From Bathymodiolus brooksi (Eukaryota; Mollusca; Bivalvia; Mytilida; Modiolidae): 64,000 bases of DNA. The DNA is taken from NCBI GenBank assembly GCA_963680875.1, contig OY804579.1, positions 16,259,506 to 16,323,505 on the forward strand, in the 5' to 3' direction. Shown in pieces: positions 1 through 11,162 of the stretch. Numbering within the stretch: position 1 is the first letter of the stretch; every line of letters starts with the position of its first letter. The notes beneath the pieces are model-generated. The model was not told the origin of the DNA. It searched no databases and saw nothing but the letters and a program-made list of their open reading frames with translations. The position numbers and the translations under genes are program-made.

Positions 1-1366
1 CCTGAGTGTGTAGCTCATTTGGTTATTCATGACCCAAGCTGAACCTGAGTGTGTACCTCATTTGGTTATTCATGACTCAAGCTGAACCTGAGTGTTTAGC
101 TCATTTGGTTATTCATGACTCAAGCTGAACCTGAGTGTGTAGCTCATTTGGTTATTTATGACTCAAGCTGAACCTGAGTGTGTACCTCATTTAGTTATTC
201 ATGACTCAAGCTGAACCTGAGTGTGTAGCTCATTTGGTTATTCAGGAACTCAAGCTGAACCTGAGTGTGTACCTCATTTGGTTATTCATGCCTCAAGCTG
301 AACCTGAGTGTGTAGCTCATTTGGTTATTCATGCCTCAAACTGAACCTGAGTGTGTAGCTCATTTGGTTATTCATGACTCAAGCTGAACCTGAGTGTGTA
401 GCTCATTTGGTTATTCATGACTCAAGCTGAACCTGGGTGTGTAGCTCATTTGGTTATTCATGACTCAAGCTGAACCTGAGTGTGTAGCTCATTTGGTTAT
501 TCATGACTCAAGCTGAACCTGAGTGCGTAGCTCATTTGGTTATTCATGACTCAAGCTGAACCTGAGTGTGTAGCTCATTTGGTTATTCATGCCTCAAGCT
601 GAACCTGAGTGTGTAGCCCATTTGGTTATTCATGACTCAAGCTGAACCTGAGTGTGTAGCTCATTTGCTTATTCATGACTCGAAGCTGAATCTGAGTGTG
701 TAGCTCATTTGGTTATTCATGACTCAAGCTGAACCTGAGTGTGTAGCTCATTTAGTTATTCATGCCTCAAGCTGAACCTGAGTGTGTAGCTCATTTAGTT
801 ATTCATGACTCAAGCTGAACCTGAGTGTGTAGCTCATTTGGTTATTCATGACTCAAGCTGAACCTGAGTGTGTAGCTCATTTGGTTATTCATGCCTCAAG
901 CTGAACCTGAGTGTGTACCTCATTTGGTTATTCATGACTCAAGCTGAACCTGAGTGTGTACCTCATTTGGTTATTCATGACTCAAGCTGAACCTGAGTGT
1001 GTAGCTCATTTGGTTATTCATGCCTCAAGCTGAACCTGAGTGTGTACCTCATTTGGTTATTCATGACTCAAGCTGAACCTGAGTGTGTACCTCATTTGGT
1101 TATTCATGCCTCAAGCTGAACCTGAGTGTGTACCTCATTTGGTTATTCATGACTCAAGCTGAACCTGATTGTGTACCTCTTTTGGTTATTCATGCCTCGA
1201 GCTGAACCTGAGTGTGTAGCTCATTTGGTTATTCATGACTCAACCTGAACCTGAGTGTGTAGCTCATTTGGTTATTCATGCCTCAAGCTGAACCTGAGTG
1301 TGTAGCTCATTTGGTTATTCATGACCCAAGCTGAACCTGAGTGTGTAGCTCATTTGGTTATTCATG
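1..1366. repeat. 43-bp minisatellite, about 31 copies
   Basis: Head-to-tail copies of a 43-bp unit that opens CCTGAGTGTGTAGCTCATTT and ends in CTGAA. The array begins at the window edge, so its true left end is unknown, and it stops inside a unit at 1366. Units differ mainly at two places: TAGCTC or TACCTC, and GACTCAAG or GCCTCAAG. In about 18 units the second site forms an exact TGACTCA heptamer. The period is not a multiple of three and no long frame crosses the array, so it is not coding. Confidence 0.97.
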
Positions 1367-1770
1367 CAATGTTTGGGTTCAAACAACTATGCATTTTTTT
1401 AGAAGATGCTTTTTTTTTTATTCTTAATTACATGTCGACCAACTTGGATCTCTGATCCAAAAAAAGTAAATAAGTAACCAACCAGGGACTAGTAACATAG
1501 TAGTAAGGGCATGTTCGAACGCTGTTTGTTACCACCCCTTTAGCAGATGCATTTATTAATGTACAATGGACTTTTTTCTCTCGCTTCCATGATATAAATT
1601 CAGCTTTTTCTTAAATTTATACCTCAAACATGAGAGGAGGGGGAACATAGCAATGCTTCCCATTTTTGAACGTGATGGACGGTTCCTACGCCCCTGGTAC
1701 AGCATTGTAAATGTACTATTGGCAATCGCAAATAATATAAAATCTCTACACACATTTTCCAAATATAAAA
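1367..1770. other. Noncoding spacer, nothing recognised
   Basis: AT-rich sequence between the 43-bp array and the LINE fragment. The short open frames here have no recognisable domain. I see no RNA gene or clear repeat. Confidence 0.5.
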
Positions 1771-2600
1771 AAAATCAGTCTGTCCAAATTCCGATCGCTT
1801 CATTTTACAATATTGGCGACAGGAAAACTAACATAATACATATATACTAAGCTAAGACATACATGAAATGCCTTAATGCCGATTTAGACGTGTACATATG
1901 TAAAATAGTAAATTTGAAGGATGATCAACGTTGTATATGGGGTAAAGGGCCCGGGTAGCTCAATGAGTTAGGTTGCTGTGTTACCTAACAACTCATAAAG
2001 CCCATCACCAATACGGCGTGGGTTCGCGCCCGGCTTTGTAAATTACAAAAAAGGGTGCATTCGACTCGCAGTCGCAAATGATAAAGTTTACCAGTTGCTT
2101 ACCCATGGTCAGTGGTTCTCTCCGGGTACTCCGGCTTCTTCCACCACTAAAACTGGTCGCCATGATATAGCTGAAAGTGGCGTTAAACACCAAAAATCAA
2201 TCAATCATATACGAGGTCATTTATTTGAGGATGCTAAATTTGTTTTCTTGAGTGCCCATGTTATCAACACCACGCCAGAACTTCTCTGTTTAACTGTTTT
2301 AATAACATATTTCCCTTATCTGTAGAAAATATACTTTAATATGTGAACATAGAATATTTACGTTTAACCCCCCCTCAATTTTCTTCTGTTTGATATTTAA
2401 ACAATATTTGATATGTATACAGTTTATGACATAATAATTCTTAGTTTATTAAATATAATTGATATAAGTTGTATATTTGATGTTTGACTAATTTGATTAG
2501 TGTTATATAATATATTTGTATGGAGAGGGACTAATAAGTTGTAAAAACTTGTTCCCAATCCAATTGTATAGATATTGAAAAATAAATCATTATGAAATAA
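1771..2600 (+). mobile_element. LINE 3'-end fragment, split by a SINE
   Basis: The plus strand encodes a decayed C-terminus of a non-LTR reverse transcriptase. It shares the stretch ASFYNIGDRKTNIIH and the HLFEDA block with the minus-strand copy at 15450-16085. Both copies also share a 3' UTR with a TATTTGTATGGAGAGGGACT motif and an AATAAATCATTAT-like end. The frame is broken by small indels near 1845-1900 and by the SINE at 1944-2207. Everything upstream of the C-terminus is absent, as expected of a 5'-truncated, dead LINE. Confidence 0.8.
1944..2207 (+). mobile_element. tRNA-derived SINE with conserved core
   Basis: The head resembles a tRNA gene: an A-box-like TAGCTCAATGAG near 1956 and a B-box-like GGGTTCGCGCC near 2022. 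A core follows with CTCCGGGTACTCCGGCTTC and GTGGCGTTAAACACC, then an ATCA-rich tail. These core motifs belong to SINE superfamilies widespread in molluscs (RUDI/MetaSINE type, named from memory). Imperfect 10-bp direct repeats flank it at 1934-1943 (TATATGGGGT) and 2208-2217 (TATACGAGGT). Removing the SINE rejoins the LINE sequence around it, which defines both ends. Confidence 0.85.
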
Positions 2601-3115
2601 AGTAATCCCAAATACTTGTCTAATTCCAGCTAAATATATTGCAGGGGTGGATCCAGGGACTCTTTTGACGGGGGAGGGCGCTCAGTTATGGTCATGTAGC
2701 ATATTTTCAATAATAGATGGAACCAACACAGCGGGTCTGGCGTGTAGGTTGGTAAACCTTGTTTTCATTTCATTTAAATAGCGTATATAGTTGAGAAAAG
2801 GTACAGTTATTGACTTCCAACTGCTTGAACATTATCTCTCATTATTTGTCTCCCGGGTATTCTATGTTTTTTTAACCTCTATGTCTAGCGGCTCACAGAT
2901 TTTCACACTCGTCTCAAAACACTGGCGGTTGAATTGTTCAACATTTGCTCTTCTAGCGAACTCTGAACTATGCTTTTTAGGGCTCTGCCTATGTCAAGTG
3001 ATCTCTCTTGTAGTGATCTGCTGAGGCCTTTCTTAAAAGCCAGGCACATTTGAACAATAACAACGGCTAGCCTACGACAAAATCAAAGTTGCAAATGGAA
3101 TACACCAAAGAAGTT
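2601..3115. other. Noncoding spacer with a hAT-like terminus
   Basis: No gene is recognised. Near 2642 the sequence GGGGTGGATCCAGGG resembles the degenerate ends (CAGGGGCGGATCCAG type) that recur elsewhere in the window and are typical of hAT-like non-autonomous elements. I found no partner end close by. Confidence 0.4.
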
Positions 3116-3145
3116 ACATCAGGGCCCGGTTGTTCAAAACAGTGG

Positions 3146-3430
3146 ATAAAGTTATCCACTGGATAATTCATCTATCCAGTGGACAACTTCTGTCCACTGG
3201 ATAAATGTTGTTGTCCAAAAGTTGTCCACTGGCGTGCTGGGCCCGGTTCTTCAAAACAGTGGATACAGTTGTCCACTGGATAAATCATCTATCCAATGGA
3301 CAACTTCTGTCCACTAGATAAATGTGGTTGTTCAAAAGTTGTCCACTGTACAAATATGCTTTATCCTGGACAACTTTTGTCCAGTCTAATTTGGTACGGA
3401 TAAAGTTTTATCCAGTGGATAAATATGATC
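3146..3430. repeat. Left terminal region: repeated ATCCACTGGA palindromes
   Basis: Two tandem passages begin GGGCCCGGTT near 3122 and 3240. Both are full of short palindromes built on GTGGATAA and TTATCCAC. The same vocabulary, more decayed, fills 12890-13025 at the other end of the MULE. I read it as the terminal or subterminal repeat of that transposon. Confidence 0.6.
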
Positions 3431-4017
3431 GCCAATTGAAATTACATTAGATTTTTTGTTTGGTATTCATAAAGTTTTCCTAGACCTATTCAATTTCAAA
3501 AATAGCATTCCCCTTTTTGAAAATAGATTACACATAACAGGAACTAAGATAAATAGACAGATTTTAAATACAAATGTAAATAAGTAAATGTTATACAATA
3601 TAAATAAAAAATTGAGGAGAAAAAAACACACACACCATCAGAACTGATTTCGGAGTGCAAGTAAATTAAAGAGAGGTGTAATTGAAGGGACTGGTGGGTT
3701 ATTTTGGCTTTCCGTGATCGTGGATTTTTCTTCCCCAATATGTTTTTGTTGGTTTTTATGTACCGAGAATCGTGACCGTGAATCGTTTTCAGTCAAATTT
3801 ATTTTACATTCTTCATGATATACCGATATGCCTCTCGTCTCCGTTTTTTGTGAACCTTTTTTTTTTCAATGCGGTCTTCTGTGTTTGTTCCTTCTTGGTT
3901 TTTTTCTCTCAACCCGATGTTGTCAATATTACATCATGTACATCGGACACATCAATTGTTGACAAAATAGACCAGAAGAATTTCGGTGCAGGACATTTGA
4001 GCAAATTGATAGGATGT

Positions 4018-4095
4018 TTGCGCAATTTTTTTAAACCCTTTTGCGCAAATTATTTTTCGCTTTTGCGCAAAATATTTATAGACCTTTTGCGCAAA
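4018..4095. repeat. Left subterminal TTTTGCGCAAA cluster
   Basis: Four copies of a GCGCAA-containing motif, three of them full TTTTGCGCAAA-like palindromes, lie within 78 bp about 0.9 kb inside the proposed left end of the MULE. A matching cluster lies at 12195-12256. Many DNA transposons carry subterminal transposase-binding repeats; that role here is inference. Confidence 0.55.
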
Positions 4096-4331
4096 GTTTT
4101 ATCCGTTATTCTATTTTAAAAAGTTTCTGTTTACCTCTTCCGTTCGCTAGGTAATATATATACCCACTGTCCCTTGCTCACCTCCGAGAGGTGGAAGTAG
4201 GATTTTGAGCCAGATAATGGGTTGCTTTAATTATAACACTACACATTAAATCTTAAAAAAGTATATTCATTTTAAAATAAAGTTTATAGAACATTAAAAG
4301 CACTATTTACAGTTTCTGGTTTCTATAAAAG

Positions 4332-4882
4332 TTACAAATCCGTTCTTGCAGCAAATTTGTAGCCCATGCTACAAACATATGAAGCTCTGGAGACAGTTCC
4401 TGTGATGTATTTATCAAGTTGATCGGTAGAAAACTTTACTTTGTCAGCTTCACTGCGCCTAACCAATGCCTGCGTATCTAAAGAGCGTAGTTTTACATAC
4501 GTCGTTGACTGAATATTTCTGATAACATCCAAGAAGAAAAAAATGTTGGGATGGCGAGCATAAAACTGTCCGTTGTAGTGCGAGTGAAACGATTCTGTGC
4601 CATTATTTGTTCGCTTAGCATTATTTTCTGGAGGTGATGACCATAACGAAGGTGGAAAAGTACTGATGGGTGTTACACACTCCTCTAGGATGTAATCAGA
4701 AAATTTCATGCAAGCCTCGGCATCTGGTGCATCACTCATAATGTCGTCTGTGAAACAATCCTCCACTTCATCAGGTGCTAGAAATGGCAGACCAAAGAAT
4801 CGCGTAAGCCATTTACCAATTTCCGAAGATTGTCCTTGTACTCAGAACTAAACCCCACACTTTGGATTTTACGCCACCAGCA
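4332..4882 (-). pseudogene. MULE transposase, C-terminal part
   Basis: The minus strand reads through a block starting WWRKIQSVGFSSEYKD (about 4878), then FLAPDEVEDCFTDDIM, FPPSLW, the hallmark RTNNGTESFHSHYN and HPNIFFFLDVIRNIQ, ending at a stop at 4332. This order is typical of the C-terminal half of MULE transposases, which cut and paste DNA in the nucleus. The frame shifts once near 4790. The missing N-terminal half lies at 11163-11995 on the same strand, with a 6.3-kb element inserted between. It cannot make a working enzyme. Confidence 0.82.
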
Positions 4883-5074
4883 TCACTGTATGATAAGAGC
4901 AATGGCAACGGTTGTTTGGTATCGCTTCCGGCTTAGCAGGAAAAAAAAAACTGAGGCATATTATTAGTGACATATTTTAACCTTTGCAAAGGAGATAAGA
5001 ACCACAGAGTATTGTATGTACTTTACCTATGAATTTCCCTGTAAAACCATACGAAATCTGACATTTTCAGTCAT

Positions 5075-6275
5075 TATCTTCATTCAAGATTAAGCTTAAT
5101 GAAGATGTTGATAAATCTCCTAGCTTCTACTCTATTGGTTCTCGCAGCTTAAATATTTGGCATTGCCAACTTCGAAATGTAGCAAGCAGCTTAAATCACC
5201 ACTTGTTTCAGTCTCATCTGTCCGACAGCTCCCAGTGTGCCTATGGGGATGCAATTGAAAATAAATTCCATTATTTTTATGTTTGTCCATTGTTCATAAG
5301 ACACAGAATACAACTTTTTAATTCTCTAAGAAAGTTTCAAGATGTTTTTAATTTGGATATATTATTAAAAGGCTCACCAATCCTTACTGTGGAGGAGAAT
5401 ACTGAGATATTCGATGCTGTTCACCATTTCATTACTGGTAGTAGAAGATTCACATGATTCAATAAATTTTCCTTTTCTTTGTATTTGGTTAACATTGAAA
5501 AGTCTTCCCATATATAGCTCCAAATCTTTAAATTTTTCAGTTTAATTAATAGCTGTAAATCTTTCAATTATTCAGGTTTCCCTTCCCCCTCCTCCCTTTA
5601 CCCAATTTGTACTTGCCTATCTCAATCACAATCACTATTTTGTTTAGATATTTCGACCCTTATTTACTTATTTGTCTCTTCTTCCTCCATCTCTCCCAAA
5701 TTCCCTTTATTCAATCATAAATATATATACTGAAAAAGAGTTAATTCATATTGATATGGTGGACCTCACTTAATTAGTGATTTTGATTTCATAATTTCAG
5801 TTTACATGTTGTATATATTGTGTGTTAAATGTAAGTTCAGTCTATCCATCATGCTATGCCAATTCATCATCATTAATATTATAAATAATAATAGCTTAAA
5901 TATAAAGCCATAATTTGGCTATTCCAAATTATATCATACCTATTAACAAGGGGAAAAAAAGGAAAAAAAACCTTTTTTTTTTGCGTGATTCTGCTATTAA
6001 TATACATATTATATCATACCTATTAACAAAAAAAGAAAAGAAAAGGGAAAAATCTTTTTTTGTTTTGTTTGTATGATTCTGCTATTAATATACATGTACA
6101 TGTGTTTATGCTTGGTAATTAAGATGAATTGCATGTATACATGATGGGTAGATTGCTCTATGTCTTATGTAAATGGTTTTCTAATTGTTCCATCTTGTTT
6201 TTTGGAGAGGATTTGTATAGGCATAGCCTGTTATCCAATCCTATTGATTTATCAATAAAATATTTGAAATGAAAT
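5075..6275 (+). mobile_element. LINE 3'-end fragment with long 3' UTR
   Basis: An open plus-strand frame from about 5092 to 5457 encodes the C-terminus of a non-LTR reverse transcriptase. It has an HCQLRN block, SLNHHLFQSHLSDSSQC, then HYFYVCPLF and a terminal FITGSRRF, the cysteine/histidine tail seen in CR1-like LINEs. About 800 bp of AT-rich 3' UTR follows, ending near 6275 in TTTATCAATAAAATATTTG. The upstream catalytic domains are missing, so this is a 5'-truncated copy. It lies inside the 4883-11162 element. Confidence 0.78.
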
Positions 6276-6930
6276 GAGCGTCCTGATTGGATGACCGATT
6301 TAAAACACACCGACTCCGCATTATTCGTTATGCAAGGGCCAGTAGCAAGTATTCTGATTTCCTGAAACGTCATCTTCACCTGAGAAACAGGCTACTGGAC
6401 CGGGGCTATAAAAAGATTCACCTTATTCGATCTCTTAAAAAGTTTATATTCCGATACCAAGATCTTGTCGAAATATATTCCGTCTCTGCAGAGACGATAA
6501 TAAACGATGCATTTTCATATAGTGAAAATGTATAAAGATAAGGAAGTCAACAAAAATGTCAAAAATATTTTTTTATCAATGTGTGACGTAAAAGTGTCTT
6601 TGACATTTACTTCACTGAATTTGGTACTGCTTTGACAACTATTTTACCTATTTTGTTCCAGTATTGTTATAAATACTGTTATAGTGACAACCGGAACCTT
6701 TGAGCCGTAATGAAAGCGGGAGGTTTGGCGCTTTAAAATCTGATTCAACCCACCATTTCTTTAGAAATGCCTGTACCAAGTCAGGGTCATTACGGTTTTC
6801 ACAGTTTTCCGGTTGTTGACTGATTTTGTCTGTTTATATAATTATGAGTTTTGACTTTCCCTTTGTAAGATTGTTCGGAGTTCGGTAATTTTGTTATTAC
6901 CCTTATTAGCAAGGTTACTCAGGTCAATAG
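6276..6930 (+). mobile_element. Retroelement tail: RT-protein C-terminus plus 3' UTR
   Basis: The frame at 6287-6535 encodes IRYARASSKYSDFLKRHLHL, RNRLLDRGYKK and KFIFRYQDLVE. This resembles the tail that follows the reverse transcriptase domain in an abundant mollusc and cnidarian retroelement protein family (from memory; family name uncertain). It ends at a stop near 6535. Downstream, CAACCCACCATTTCTTTAG and CCTGTACCAAGTCAGG resemble the tail of these elements in mussel genomes. No catalytic RT motif is present. Confidence 0.55.
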
Positions 6931-7631
6931 TTTATAAATATAGAATCTTGACATCTCCAGCTTTCCAACCATGTAAGTATTTTTGCACTACGGCGAGGAA
7001 AAGCATATTACTGAGTGAATTAAAGGTTAAAATGTTATTATTTTTTAAATATAAATTTTTTTTTAAATGTGTTCTTTGGTTCATATAGGAAAGGAAAATA
7101 CCGGACTTTTAACATTGAAACGGAACCATCTTACGCGGAAACCCACCCGAAAACCCCTACCCCCACTTGAATTTGATGAATGTTACAGCCACCATTTTCT
7201 TGATATGATAATGTAAAGCAAAACGATGCATGTAAAAGAAATCTATGTTCTCTTTATTCATTTGTTTGATTCTGGAATATTGTTGATCATTGATTTAAAC
7301 AAGAAAAAAGGGAAAAAGGGTGGGTGGGGTGGGGGGTGAATTTTATTTGTGAATTTTACAGTTAAATAAATGTTATGTTTCGACAGTTTAAAGAGAAAAA
7401 TAAAAATTTGTTGCGACTAAAGCCTAAATCAGCGTTAAAAATTGAACAAATATCAGTGGTTTTGTAAATGAGATTTATTTTAAATAGAAAATCTGAATTT
7501 ATTATTTATCAATTTATTATTAATGATACAATTTTATATCCCTTGGGAGGGGGAGGGGGGCTATGATGAAAATTTGAAATAAAAACACAGGACCGGACTT
7601 TAAGCAAAAATAATAATCCAGGATTAGTTTT
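6931..7631. other. Noncoding AT-rich spacer
   Basis: No gene is recognised. Short G-rich runs (7316-7337 and 7546-7560) break up otherwise AT-rich DNA. The open frame at 6891-7088 has no recognisable domain. Confidence 0.5.
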
Positions 7632-10060
7632 TAGCTCACCTGACCCAAAGAGTCAGGTGAGCTATTGTCACCACTGAGCGTCCGTCGTCCGTCCGTCCGT
7701 CCGTTAACTTTTCACATTTTAATCAAATCCTCTGAAGCCACTGGGTCAATTTGAACCAAACTTTTGTGGAATGGTCCTTGGATGGCCCCCTTCCAAAATT
7801 GTGTCCGGTGATCCCGACTTCCAACCAAGATGGCCGCCAAGCTAAAAATAGAAAAAAGGGAGGGATGAAATTTTAATTGTCCATTGCTGCATTAGTATAA
7901 GTCAAAATGAGTTCAAATTTTAACTGCAGCTACATGGGAAGGAGTAGTTTAACATTTATTCCGGGTTTTTCTGTGAAATATTTCTTTCGGCCGATTTATA
8001 CCGATTATGCAAATTTTGATAAAAGATCACGTTTAAATCTTCTCCTCTGAAACCGCTGAACCAAATTAAACCAAACCTGGCAGGGATGGTCCCTGGGTGG
8101 GTTCCTTTCAAAATTGTGTCCGACAGCGCCGCCCTCCATTCAAGATGGCTGCTGCTACTAAAAACAGAAATGTCTACCATTGTCCATTGCTGCTTTAGTA
8201 TAAGTCAAAATTAGCTCAAATTTTAACTGCAGCTACATGGCAAGGAGTAGTTTAACATATATTCCGTTTTTTTCTGTGAAATATTTCTTTCAGCCCATTT
8301 ATACCGATTATGCAAATTAGGCATATTTTGATAAAAGATCACATTTAAATCTTTTCCTCTGAAACCGCTGAACCAAATTAAACCAAACCTGGCAGGGATA
8401 GTCCTTGGGTAGTCCCATTTCAAAATTGTGTCTGACAGCTCCACCCTCCATTCAAGATGGCTGCTGTTACTAAAAATAGAAATTTCTTCAATTGTCCATT
8501 GCTGCTTTATTATAAATCAAAATGAGCTCAAATTTTAACTGCAGCTACATGACAATGAGTAGATTAACATAATTTCTGGTTATATTTTATATAATTTCTT
8601 GTTTTCCAAATTACTCATTTTAATATACAAATGTCTAAATTCATTAAAAGTAGATCTTCATTTATTTCTCCCTCATACACCCCAATGATTAAGTTTTCCT
8701 CGACAAGTACTGTATTCTTTTCAAAAATGCTATTAAAAATTGTTTTAACTCATCTAAGACATGTTTAATTTTATGACACCTGTAAAACAAATGCATAAGG
8801 GACTCTATTTCATTTTTACAAAAATGACATTGACCATTTGATTTTCCCATTTTTTGTAATCTATATTCTGAAGACAATGTTATGCAAACCTTTCCATTGG
8901 AACTGGATAATGCTTTGTTTACATTTAATCTTGTTCAGTATATACCAAATTGATATCCAGTTAAATTTATTTTCATAAAATGTATGCCATTTTAATTGAC
9001 ATATTTTGATAAAAGATCACATTTAAATCTTCTCCTCTGAAACCGCTAAACCAAATTAAACCAAACCTGGCAGGGATGGTCCCTTTCAAAATGATATCCG
9101 ACAGTCCCGCGCTTTATTCAAGATGGCTGCTGTTACTAAAAATAGAAATTTCTTCAATTGTCCATTGCTGCTTTAGTATAAGTCAAAATTAGCTCAAATG
9201 TTAACTGCAGCTACATGGCAAGGAGTAGTTTAACATATATTCCGTTTTTTTCTGTGATTTTTTTCTTTCAGCCGATTTATACCGATTATGCAAATTAGGC
9301 ATATTTTGATAAAAGATCACATTTAAATATTCTCCTCTGAAACAGCTGAACCAAATTAAACCAAACCTGGCAGGGATGGTCCCTTTCAAAATTGTGTCCG
9401 ACAGCGCCGCCCTCCATTCAAGATCGCTGCTGTTACTAAAAATAGAAATTTCTTCAATTGTCCATTGCTGCTTTAGTATAAGTCAAAATGAGCTCAAATT
9501 TTAACTGCAGCTACATGGCAAGGAGTAGTTTAACATAAAATGTATATTCCGTTTTTTTCTGTGAAATTTTTCTCTCAGCCGATTTATACCGATTATGCAA
9601 ATTAGGCATATTTTGATAAAAGATCACATTTAAATCTTCTCCACTGAACCAAATTAAAACAAATTTGGCTGGGGTGGTTTCCTTTCAATATTGTGTCCGA
9701 CAGCCCCGCCCTCCATTCAAAATGTCTACTGTTACTAAAAATAGAAATTTCTTTAATTGTCCATTGCTGCTTTAGTATAAGTCAAAATGAGCTCAAATTT
9801 TAACTGCAGCTACATGGCAACGAGTAGCTTAACATATAAAATTCTGGGGTTTTCTGTGAGAATTTTTCAGCCAGTTTATTCCGTTTGGGAATATTATGAG
9901 ATAAAAATCACATCTAAATCTTTTGCTCAGAAATTTGAGTTGAAATGTTCTTTGGGTGGCCCACTTTCAAAATTATGTGCAACACCCCTAGTTTCTATCA
10001 ACTTTAGATGTCAAATTGAAAACCAGGTGAGCGATTACAGGCTCCTGGGAGCCTCTAGTT
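7632..10060 (+). repeat. Mollusc AGCTCACCT repeat element, copy 1
   Basis: The element opens with a hairpin (AGCTCACCTG ... CAGGTGAGCT, 7632-7662) and GTCCGTCCGTC runs. It closes with CAGGTGAGCGATTACAGGCT and a small GGCTCC/GGAGCC hairpin ending near 10060. Inside are diverged modules of about 270-340 bp (from about 8030, 8340, 9010, 9310 and 9610). Each carries a 'CTCTGAAACCGCTGAACCAA' stretch, an 'AAGATGGCTGCTG'-type motif and 'AACTGCAGCTACATGGCAAG'. Sister copies lie at 38114-39690 and 57034-58404. No frame codes for a protein. A LINE piece interrupts it at about 8590-9000. Confidence 0.85.
8590..9000 (-). mobile_element. LINE ORF2 fragment inside the repeat
   Basis: On the minus strand the sequence reads IWYILNKIKCKQSIIQFQWK, then after a one-base shift RLQKMGKSNGQCHFCKNE and SLMHLFYRCHKI, ending near 8689. 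The C-x2-C-H-type cluster after a tryptophan-rich stretch is the zinc-binding region near the end of L1/Tx1-like LINE ORF2 proteins. Flanking modules of the AGCTCACCT element continue on either side, so this is a secondary insertion. Confidence 0.65.
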
Positions 10061-10334
10061 TATTATAAAAAATCCAGGACCCTGTGTCCATTTTTTTTTT
10101 TTTTTTAGAGTTAATAATATGAAATATTGACATCCACACTGGTCTTTTGGACAGCACATTTTTGTGTCCACACTGAGAGACCAAACACGTATACTAACCT
10201 TTCACCCTCGTGGTAAACATATGCGCTAGCAACAGTTAATTTGCACGATTTTTCAGTGGAATATTGTTGAACACAAAAGGGAGAATATTTTTCTCAATAA
10301 AGAATTATCGTGAAGGGGTTTAGGTTCACTTATG
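10061..10334. other. Noncoding spacer
   Basis: No gene recognised. A short T-run lies at 10092-10106. Nothing else stands out. Confidence 0.5.
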
Positions 10335-10894
10335 TATAGGAGAATGTCCGAGTAACTCTCCATTCCTTAAAAATAATGGAGCCGAGGCCCATTGGTTTTA
10401 AAGAATGGAGAGATACGAGGACATTCTCCAACTTAAAATTCACCCATTGTACTTTAATAATTTTTATTAATTATTAATCTTGTAACAAAAAAATTTAAAT
10501 CAATTGTTTGTTATTCCCTTTTGCAATTTTAAACAGGTTGAGGTTTTTGACCTTTAAACTCTAGCTCCGCCCCTGTACATATTGTTCACAACTCTCCATT
10601 CCTTAAAAATAATGGAGAGTTTAGACAATAGATTTACATCACAGGTGGATTTTAAGTTAAGGAATGGAGAGTTATGAACAATGTGGACAGGGGCGGAGTT
10701 ATTGTTCTCTTTGTACTTTAGATACTATACACAGACTTTTTTTTGTTACAAGATTAATAATTAATAAAATTAATAAAGTACAATGGGTGGATTTTAAGTT
10801 GGAGAATGTCCTCGTATCTCTCCATTCTTAAAAACAATGGGCCTCGGCTCCATTATTTTTAAGGAATGGAGAGTTACTTGGACATTCTCCTATA
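10335..10894. mobile_element. 560-bp foldback element with nested hairpin
   Basis: Arms of about 160 bp pair (10335-10497 with 10731-10894). The ends are TATAGGAGAATGTCC and GGACATTCTCCTATA. A second inverted pair sits inside (about 10562-10620 with 10640-10695), ending in CTCCGCCCCTG and CAGGGGCGGAG. Both levels repeat the phrase CTCTCCATTCCTTAAAAATA. This is a non-autonomous foldback or MITE-type element. Its insertion duplication may be TA, which is ambiguous because the ends themselves read TATA. Confidence 0.8.
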
Positions 10895-11162
10895 CAGAAT
10901 GGCAACAAAATACGACGAAATCGACTAACAGAGACATCAAAGTCTCCTTTATATGCTAATTTCTCGGATATTTAACAATAATAAATATCAGATTTCGTAT
11001 GGTTTTACAGGGAAATTCATAGGTAAAGTACATACAATACTCTGTGGTTCTTATCTCATTTGCAAAGGTTAAAATATGTCAAAAATATGTCCAAGTTGTT
11101 TTTTTCTGCTAAGCGGGAAGCGATACCAAACAACCGTTGCCGCTGCTCTTACCATACAGTGA

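Larger units (their letters stand above)
4883..11162. mobile_element. 6.3-kb TIR element inserted in the MULE transposase
   Basis: Inverted repeats of about 180 bp bound this insertion: 4883-5064 opens TCACTGTATGATAAGAGC and 10985-11162 closes GCTCTTACCATACAGTGA. GCA flanks both sides (4880-4882 and 11163-11165), a 3-bp TSD. Taking the insertion out leaves the MULE reading frame continuous across the junction. CACTG ends and a 3-bp duplication suit a CACTA/EnSpm-like or Academ-like element, but no transposase remains. The interior is a pile of other repeats, described separately. Confidence 0.8.

Noticed and set aside
1956..2035. Possible tRNA gene
   Set aside because: The A and B boxes belong to the SINE head; the stem sequences do not form a proper cloverleaf and a SINE core follows.
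3772..4119. 115-residue Phe-rich open frame
   Set aside because: T-rich low-complexity sequence overlapping the GCGCAA cluster; no domain, and it sits in the 3' flank of the MULE transposase.
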